From Virgifigura sp964551315 (GTDB lineage Bacteria > Pseudomonadota > Alphaproteobacteria > Dongiales > Dongiaceae), in the NCBI GenBank assembly GCA_964551315.1, contig CAZKCM010000056.1, positions 1 through 28,028 on the forward strand: DNA of 28,028 nt, given 5' to 3'. This document shows positions 20,685-28,028 of the stretch, in pieces. Both the position numbers and the translations under genes were made by a program. The notes under the pieces were generated by a model. The model saw only the letters and a list, made by a program, of their open reading frames with translations, ran no database searches and was not told the origin of the DNA. How positions within the stretch are numbered: the first letter of the stretch is position 1; every line of letters begins with the position of its first letter.

Positions 20685-21657
20685 CCGCCGCCAGCCGCGC
20701 GAAGGGCGATTCGCCGGGCGCCAGCCGGAGCGACCCGGCGCGCTTCAGGCCTTCGCGGCCGAACCGTTCGCGCACCGCCTCGGAGAGCCAGAATGCCGCC
20801 TGCTCCTGCCGCTGCGTCGCAAGCCGGCCGGTCTCCTTCAGCCATCGGCTATGGCGATCCACCGCATCGATCAGCTCGGAGATCCCTTCGCGCCGAAGGA
20901 CGGACACGATCAGCACCGGCGTCGACCAGCCCCCCTCTTCCGCTTCGGCGAGCCCCAGCGCTCCTTTCACGTCGGCTCGGGCGCGCCGCGCCGCCGCCCC
21001 GACGTCCCCCTTCGTGACGACGACCACATGCGGGATCTCGACGATTCCCGCCTTCATGAACTGCAGGCTGTCGCCGGCCCCGGGCTGGACGCAGAAGACC
21101 ACGGTATCGACCGTTCCGGCGACGTCCGTCTCCGACTGTCCGACCCCCACCGTCTCGATCAGCACCACGTCGAAGAGCGCTCGCATCACCACCATGGCGG
21201 AGACCGTCTGCTCCGCCAGCCCACCCAGCCGGTCGCGGGCCGCCATGGACCGGACGAAGACGCCCGAGTCCTCCGGGTCGGTGGAGAAGCGGGTGCGGTC
21301 GCCGAGCAGCGCTCCGCCCGAGCGCCGGGAGGACGGATCAACGGCGATGACCCCCACGGTTCGCCCCTCGCGTCGCAACGACGCGATGAGCGCGCCGAGG
21401 AGTGTCGATTTGCCCACGCCGGGCGGTCCGGTGAACCCGACCACATGCGCCCGCGGCGCCGCGTAGGCCTCGTCGAGCAGGGCAAGGCTCTCCGGCGCGT
21501 CCGGCCGTCGTTCGAGCGCCGCCAAAGCCTGCGCGAGCGCCGCCTTACCACCGGCGCGGAGGCGGTGGAGGCCCGTCGCGGTATCGGGTGCCACCGCGGT
21601 CAGAGCTCGCCCTCCGCGGTCGGCTCGAGCCTTGCCCGCCGTCGGTGGCCGCACCAA
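20662..21657 (-). CDS. meaB: Methylmalonyl-CoA mutase-associated GTPase MeaB
   Basis: G3E-family chaperone that guards adenosylcobalamin loading and protects methylmalonyl-CoA mutase. The P-loop FTGPPGVGKST lies at residues 75-85, switch regions IAVDPSSRRSGGALLGDRTR and ETVGVGQSETDV follow, and then FVRSMAARDRLGGLA, VVVVTKGD (the guanine-specificity NKxD reads TKGD here) and a C-terminal dimerisation helix region. The 331-aa start used is GTG 21657; a second GTG at 21594 would give 310 aa, closer to the conserved N-terminus, and the choice is unresolved. The mutase itself is not in the window. Loss of canonical Asn in NKxD is usual to tolerated in this family as far as I recall. Confidence 0.88.
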   Translation of the reverse strand: MVRPPTAGKARADRGGRALTAVAPDTATGLHRLRAGGKAALAQALAALERRPDAPESLALLDEAYAAPRAHVVGFTGPPGVGKSTLLGALIASLRREGRTVGVIAVDPSSRRSGGALLGDRTRFSTDPEDSGVFVRSMAARDRLGGLAEQTVSAMVVMRALFDVVLIETVGVGQSETDVAGTVDTVVFCVQPGAGDSLQFMKAGIVEIPHVVVVTKGDVGAAARRARADVKGALGLAEAEEGGWSTPVLIVSVLRREGISELIDAVDRHSRWLKETGRLATQRQEQAAFWLSEAVRERFGREGLKRAGSLRLAPGESPFARLAAVTERLAR

Positions 21658-21853
21658 AAGGCAGGCGGATACAGGAAGAAATCAACCATGGTCGCCATTT
21701 AGCGAAGGCCCGTCCCGGGGGTCAAGCAACGCCGCTCCCTGGGTCGGCGGCCGAGATGGCCGGAGCGGCATCGGTTTCGCGCCACGGCGCGGACAATCGC
21801 GTCTGTCACTGGCACGACCGCACTACGATAATACAACTTACGCGCGATTTATC

Positions 21854-21881
21854 TTGTCGAAATTTCGACCTTTGCTATAGG
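21854..21881 (+). promoter_or_regulatory. Promoter with 14-bp perfect palindrome, upstream of membrane protein
   Basis: TTGTCG (21854-21859), a 16-bp spacer and TATAGG (21876-21881). The -35 and spacer overlap the perfect palindrome GTCGAAATTTCGAC (21856-21869), a likely operator. The predicted leader is about 105 nt and contains a GCGTAA/TTACGC stem at 21903-21924. The rest of the 21658-21991 gap shows nothing else I can identify. Confidence 0.5.
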
Positions 21882-21991
21882 ATGATTCCATCGGCGCTCC
21901 AAGCGTAAGCGGGTCCGTTTACGCGGTTCGAGGTCACGTCTTTGCACCGTTCGGCCGACGCGGTGCGCCAGACCGATTGAAGGATTGGCCA

Positions 21992-22702
21992 ATGCGGAAT
22001 CCGTTGCTTCGTCGCCCCTTGGCACCTGCGGTAGCGCGCTGCAGAATAAGCGCGGCCAACTGGGCCGCGAGAATTCTGCTTCCCCACGCCATTGTTCAGG
22101 CAGCAATCCTTTATTTTTTTGTCGAAAGCCGCGGCAACCTTATTACGTATCTTCCGGTTCTTTCCATCGTCTACTATTGGATCTTCGTCCAGGCGCTGCT
22201 CTCCACCGTTCCGAGACTCCGCGTCGCGGAACGCCTCTCCACCCTGCTCCTGTCCATGTGGTTCGCGCCCGTGACGTGGCTCGCCGTATTCGTTCTGTGC
22301 CTCCCGTTGGTCACCTTTTCGATTGGCACTATAATGATGGCGATCACCGTCTTTCCGGCACTTCGCGCCCCAGTGCACGTCGTGCCCGTCGTTGCCGTCT
22401 TTGCGGCCGGCGGCGCCATGTTCGGGTATGGAATGCATCTGGGCCTGCACGGATCGGACGAAGGCCGCTGGCACGACATACGCTTTCGCGCCCATGTATC
22501 GGGCGGCGCCCTCGGGGCCGCACTCATCGGCGCGGTGCTCCTGATGGCACTCTACCGCGATCTCGCCCCCACCGATCCGGAACGCTGGCTCTGGCGCAGC
22601 ATCGTCGCGTTCGGCGTGCTGCCGCATGTGTTTCTTACCTGGCGGGCCTACAACCGAAGCGCGCAGGACTGTCCGGCGGTCTCTGGACGTGCCGGCAGCT
22701 GA
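21992..22702 (+). CDS. Multi-pass membrane protein of unknown function, 236 aa
   Basis: ATG 21992 has GAAGGA 7 nt upstream; a TTG five codons earlier is the alternative. The protein has a basic N-terminus and five to six predicted membrane helices, including ILLPHAIVQAAILYFFV, YLPVLSIVYYWIFVQALLS, LSTLLLSMWFAPVTWLAVFV, SIGTIMMAITVFPAL, VVPVVAVFAAGGAMFGYGMH and GALGAALIGAVLLMALY, and ends with a basic cytoplasmic tail. No transporter or enzyme motif is recognised. Codon composition is slightly less GC-rich than in neighbouring housekeeping genes. It stands alone between meaB and the ppdK operon, with its own promoter carrying a palindromic site, so it is probably controlled by a dedicated regulator. 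Confidence 0.75.
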   Translation: MRNPLLRRPLAPAVARCRISAANWAARILLPHAIVQAAILYFFVESRGNLITYLPVLSIVYYWIFVQALLSTVPRLRVAERLSTLLLSMWFAPVTWLAVFVLCLPLVTFSIGTIMMAITVFPALRAPVHVVPVVAVFAAGGAMFGYGMHLGLHGSDEGRWHDIRFRAHVSGGALGAALIGAVLLMALYRDLAPTDPERWLWRSIVAFGVLPHVFLTWRAYNRSAQDCPAVSGRAGS

Positions 22703-22726
22703 ATCACAGCTCCAAGAGCGGGTCGA

Positions 22727-25417
<2,691 letters not shown>

Positions 25418-25425
25418 CGTCCTGT

Positions 25426-27549
25426 CTACCCCTCGATCTTTGAGAAATCGGCGACACCCCCGAGCGTCGCCCGGATCTGCGACAAAAGGCGAAGCCGGTT
25501 GGCACGCAGATCAGCATCTTCGGCGTTCACCGTCACCTTATCGAAGAAAACGTCGACCGGCCGGCGCAGCCGCGCCAGAGCCGCCATCGCGCCGGTAAAA
25601 TCTTCCGCGGCAAGCGCCCGTCGGCTCGCGTCCGCGGCCTCGGTCAACGCCGCCTCCAATGCCTGCTCCTCCGGCGCACGAAGCAGACCCTCCTCCACCG
25701 CGCCGTCATAGCTCCGCTTGTCCTTCCTCTCCTCGATGCGCACGATGTTGCTGGCCCGCTTGTAGGCGGTCAGGAGGTTGGCGCCGTCCTCGCTTTCGAG
25801 AAACGCCTTCAGCGCATCCACCCGCGCCAGCAGCCGGACCAGGTCATCCTCGCCGCCGCGGGCGAACACGGCCGCGATCAGGTCATGCCGGACGCCCTGC
25901 TCCCTCAACGCCACCTTGAGCCGGTCGGCAAAAAAGTCGAGCAGATCGAGGATATGTTTCTGTATTCTACGCTCCCACCCGGGCGCGAGTTCCGTCTGAG
26001 TCGGCCGGGGGCCAGCGATCGTCAAATTCGCGTCCGCCGCCTCGAAGATCTGCACAAGTGGAATCCGCAGCCGGTTCTCGACGATTAGACGAATGACGCC
26101 CAGCGCGGCCCGGCGCAACGCATACGGATCCTTCGAACCGGTGGGTTTTTCGTCGATCGCGAAGAAGCCGACCAGCGTGTCGATTTTGTCGGCAAGCGCC
26201 ACCGCCACGCTGACCGGCGCGACCGGGCAGCGATCGTTCGGGCCGAGCGGCGCGTAATGCTCCGCGATGGCCTCGGCCACGGCCGGCCGCTCCCCCTCCT
26301 CCAGCGCATAATAGCGCCCCATGATCCCCTGAAGCTCGGGGAACTCGCCGACCATGCCGGTCGTCAGGTCCGCCTTGGCGAGCAGCGCCGCTCTGCGCAC
26401 TTGGTCCAGGTCGGCCCCGGGCACAAGAGGGGCCAGCTGGGCCGCCAGGGTCTGAATGCGATCGACCTTCTGCCGGACGGTCCCGAGCTTGGCGTGAAAG
26501 ACGATGTCTTGGAGCGCCGGAACCCGCTCCTCGAGCTTGGTCTTGCGATCCTGGTCCCAGAAGAATTTTGCGTCGGCCAGCCTGGCCTTTAAGACCCGCT
26601 CGTTTCCGGCGACGATGGCCCGTCCCCCGTCGGCGGTCTCCATGTTCGAGACCACCAGGAAGCACGGGGCCAGCCGGCCCTCACCGTCGAGAAGGGAGAA
26701 GTACTTCTGGTGCGCGCGCATCGCGGTGGTCAGCACTTCCGGCGGCAGCCCCATGAAGCTCTCGTCGATCCGGCCCATCAGCACGACCGGCCATTCGACA
26801 AGTCCGACGACCTCCTCCAGCAGCGCCTCGTCCGCCTTGACCGTCAGCCCCTCTCCGGCGGCCAGCCGGTCAGCCTGCGCGCGGATCGCCGCCCGGCGAT
26901 CGGCCGGGTCGAGCACGACCTTCGCATCGTAGAGCTTGGCCTTGTAATCGGCAAAGCGGGTGACCGCGATGTCGCCGGGACCAAGGAAACGATGGCCCCT
27001 GGTGGCGCCCTCGAAGGGAATGGATGCGCCGCCGCCCAGAGACAACGCCCCGTCCAGGACAGCACCGTCGAAGATCGCCAGGATGCGGTGCAGCGGCCGC
27101 ACCCAGCGGAATTCGTGGTCCGCCCACCGCATCGATTTCGGCCAGGACAGCGCGGCCACGGCCTCGCTTACCAGCGACGGCAGCACCGCGACGGTCGGCC
27201 GCCCCTGCTTCCGGATGACCGCGAACCAGAACATGCCCTTGCCGGTGTCCCGCTGTTCGCACTGGTCGAGGCTTTCAAGGCCGGCGCTCTTCAGGAAACC
27301 CTGGATCGCCTGTTCCGGCGCACCGACGCGCGGTCCCTTCCGCTCGTCGGTGAGGTCCGGCTGCTGCGCCGGGAGGCCCTCCACAACCAGCGCGAGCCGC
27401 CGCGGCGTCACATAGGCCGCGGCCGTCCGGAAGCTCAGCCTCGCCTCCGCCAGCCTGTCGGTGACGAGCCGCTTGAGGTCCTCCGCCGCCCGCGCCTGCA
27501 TGCGCGCCGGGATCTCCTCGGACAGCAGCTCGAGCAGCAGCTCACTCAT
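25426..27549 (-). CDS. glyS: Glycine--tRNA ligase beta subunit
   Basis: Pairs with GlyQ to form the bacterial-type (alphabeta)2 glycyl-tRNA synthetase; the beta subunit carries tRNA-recognition domains. The 707-aa product begins MSELLLELLSEEIPARMQAR, the universal GlyS start. Conserved blocks such as TPRRLALVVEGLP, GPRVGAPEQAIQGFLKSAGL, WPKSMRWADHEFRWVRPLHR and ALADKIDTLVGFFAIDEKPT, followed by GSKDPYALRRAALGVIRLI, lie in order. The C-terminal region has the anticodon-binding-like helical domain ending FFDKVTVNAEDADLRANRLR and LLSQIRATL. The length is normal. Its ATG overlaps the end of glyQ by 8 bp, indicating translational coupling. Confidence 0.97.
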   Translation of the reverse strand: MSELLLELLSEEIPARMQARAAEDLKRLVTDRLAEARLSFRTAAAYVTPRRLALVVEGLPAQQPDLTDERKGPRVGAPEQAIQGFLKSAGLESLDQCEQRDTGKGMFWFAVIRKQGRPTVAVLPSLVSEAVAALSWPKSMRWADHEFRWVRPLHRILAIFDGAVLDGALSLGGGASIPFEGATRGHRFLGPGDIAVTRFADYKAKLYDAKVVLDPADRRAAIRAQADRLAAGEGLTVKADEALLEEVVGLVEWPVVLMGRIDESFMGLPPEVLTTAMRAHQKYFSLLDGEGRLAPCFLVVSNMETADGGRAIVAGNERVLKARLADAKFFWDQDRKTKLEERVPALQDIVFHAKLGTVRQKVDRIQTLAAQLAPLVPGADLDQVRRAALLAKADLTTGMVGEFPELQGIMGRYYALEEGERPAVAEAIAEHYAPLGPNDRCPVAPVSVAVALADKIDTLVGFFAIDEKPTGSKDPYALRRAALGVIRLIVENRLRIPLVQIFEAADANLTIAGPRPTQTELAPGWERRIQKHILDLLDFFADRLKVALREQGVRHDLIAAVFARGGEDDLVRLLARVDALKAFLESEDGANLLTAYKRASNIVRIEERKDKRSYDGAVEEGLLRAPEEQALEAALTEAADASRRALAAEDFTGAMAALARLRRPVDVFFDKVTVNAEDADLRANRLRLLSQIRATLGGVADFSKIEG

Positions 27550-28028
27550 GATCGCCGCTCTGGGACTGGGGCCGGGATTGCGGCGGGTCCTGAGGCTGGA
27601 GCTGGGTTGCCAGCCACGCCTCGCAGCAGGCCTTGGCCAGCGCCCGCACCCGGCCGATATAGGCCTGTCGCTCGGTGACCGAGATGACGCCGCGCGCGTC
27701 GAGTAGGTTGAAGATGTGGCTTGCCTTCAGGCACTGGTCGTAGGCCGGCAGCGGCAACGGCCGCTCGCCGTCGAGGAGCGCCCGGCACTCCTGCTCGACG
27801 TCGGCGAAGCGCTCGAACAGGCGCTCCGTGTTGGCGCGCTCGAAGTTGTAGATTGAGTACTCCCGCTCCGCCTGCAGGAAGACGTCGCCGTAGCGGACGT
27901 TGCCGGCACCGGCCACGCCGTTCCAGTCGAGCTCGTAGACGTTGTCGACGCCCTGGACATACATGGCAAGGCGCTCCAGACCGTAGGTCAGCTCGACGGA
28001 AACCGGGTCGCACTCGATCCCACCCACC
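27542..28028 (-). CDS. glyQ: Glycine--tRNA ligase alpha subunit, C-terminal part (cut by window)
   Basis: The frame enters from the right edge and ends at 27542, giving the last 161 or so residues of the catalytic alpha subunit. Recognisable blocks are GGIECDPVSVELTYGLERLA, MYVQGVDNVYELDWN, REYSIYNFERANTERLF and LPAYDQCLKASHIFNLLDAR followed by GVISVTERQAYIGRVRALA. The C-terminal tail (QLQPQDPPQSRPQSQSGDHE) is polar and lineage-specific. The final codons overlap the glyS start by 8 bp. About half the gene, including its start and promoter, lies outside the window. Confidence 0.96.
   Translation of the reverse strand, partial: VGGIECDPVSVELTYGLERLAMYVQGVDNVYELDWNGVAGAGNVRYGDVFLQAEREYSIYNFERANTERLFERFADVEQECRALLDGERPLPLPAYDQCLKASHIFNLLDARGVISVTERQAYIGRVRALAKACCEAWLATQLQPQDPPQSRPQSQSGDHE

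Overview
The window is GC-rich, densely coding DNA that looks like an alphaproteobacterial chromosome, probably Rhodospirillales-like. This assignment comes from the style of the housekeeping genes (glyQ-glyS-ppdK in a row, an AcuI-type reductase, MeaB, a dihydroorotase with the Gln-variant metal motif) and is inference, because no rRNA or other phylogenetic marker is present. About half the window is the right-hand part of a prophage and half is host chromosome.

Prophage, about 1-14590, running off the left edge. Nearly all genes are on the minus strand. From the immunity region leftward they are: a LexA/CI-type repressor (plus strand, 13473-14174); divergent early small genes (a zinc-finger protein, a 72-aa protein and a 208-aa phage protein); small and large terminase; a broken lytic transglycosylase-like gene; two tandem paralogous membrane proteins, one frameshifted; a small coiled-coil protein; the portal; a 91-aa protein; a protein with a C-terminal polymorphic-toxin-like domain; a membrane-anchored protein that may be its immunity partner; a scaffold; a phage SU10-type major capsid protein; a conserved small protein; a head-tail adaptor; and further virion genes leaving the window. 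No integrase, replication or tail-fibre gene is visible, so these lie to the left or are missing.

The most interesting structure is a duplicated regulatory cassette at 1882-1959 and 12186-12265 (minus strand). Each copy has a near-consensus sigma70 promoter with an 18-bp spacer. About 10 nt past the predicted start, each has an intrinsic terminator with the same architecture (a bulged U between two helices) but different, still-paired stem sequence. One sits in front of the terminase/head operon and the other in front of the adaptor/tail operon. This looks like a late promoter plus attenuator, as in Q-type antitermination or a short-RNA system, used twice to coordinate two virion operons. Around the repressor there are shared TACGC half-sites, a predicted leaderless early promoter, and a second promoter (14209-14237) with the same half-site as a palindrome in its spacer.

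Host chromosome, about 14590-28028. A small lipoprotein is followed by a thiolase-acuI pair and a class I dihydroorotase (all minus strand). Next is ygfZ, translationally coupled to a P1-family (DmpA-like) peptidase (plus strand), and then meaB (minus strand). An uncharacterised multi-pass membrane protein has a promoter containing a 14-bp perfect palindrome. The window ends with the glyQ-glyS-ppdK operon, glyQ being cut by the window edge. AcuI, the thiolase and MeaB all touch the acrylyl/propionyl-CoA to methylmalonyl-CoA route, although the mutase itself is not here.

No tRNA, rRNA, CRISPR array or insertion sequence was recognised.
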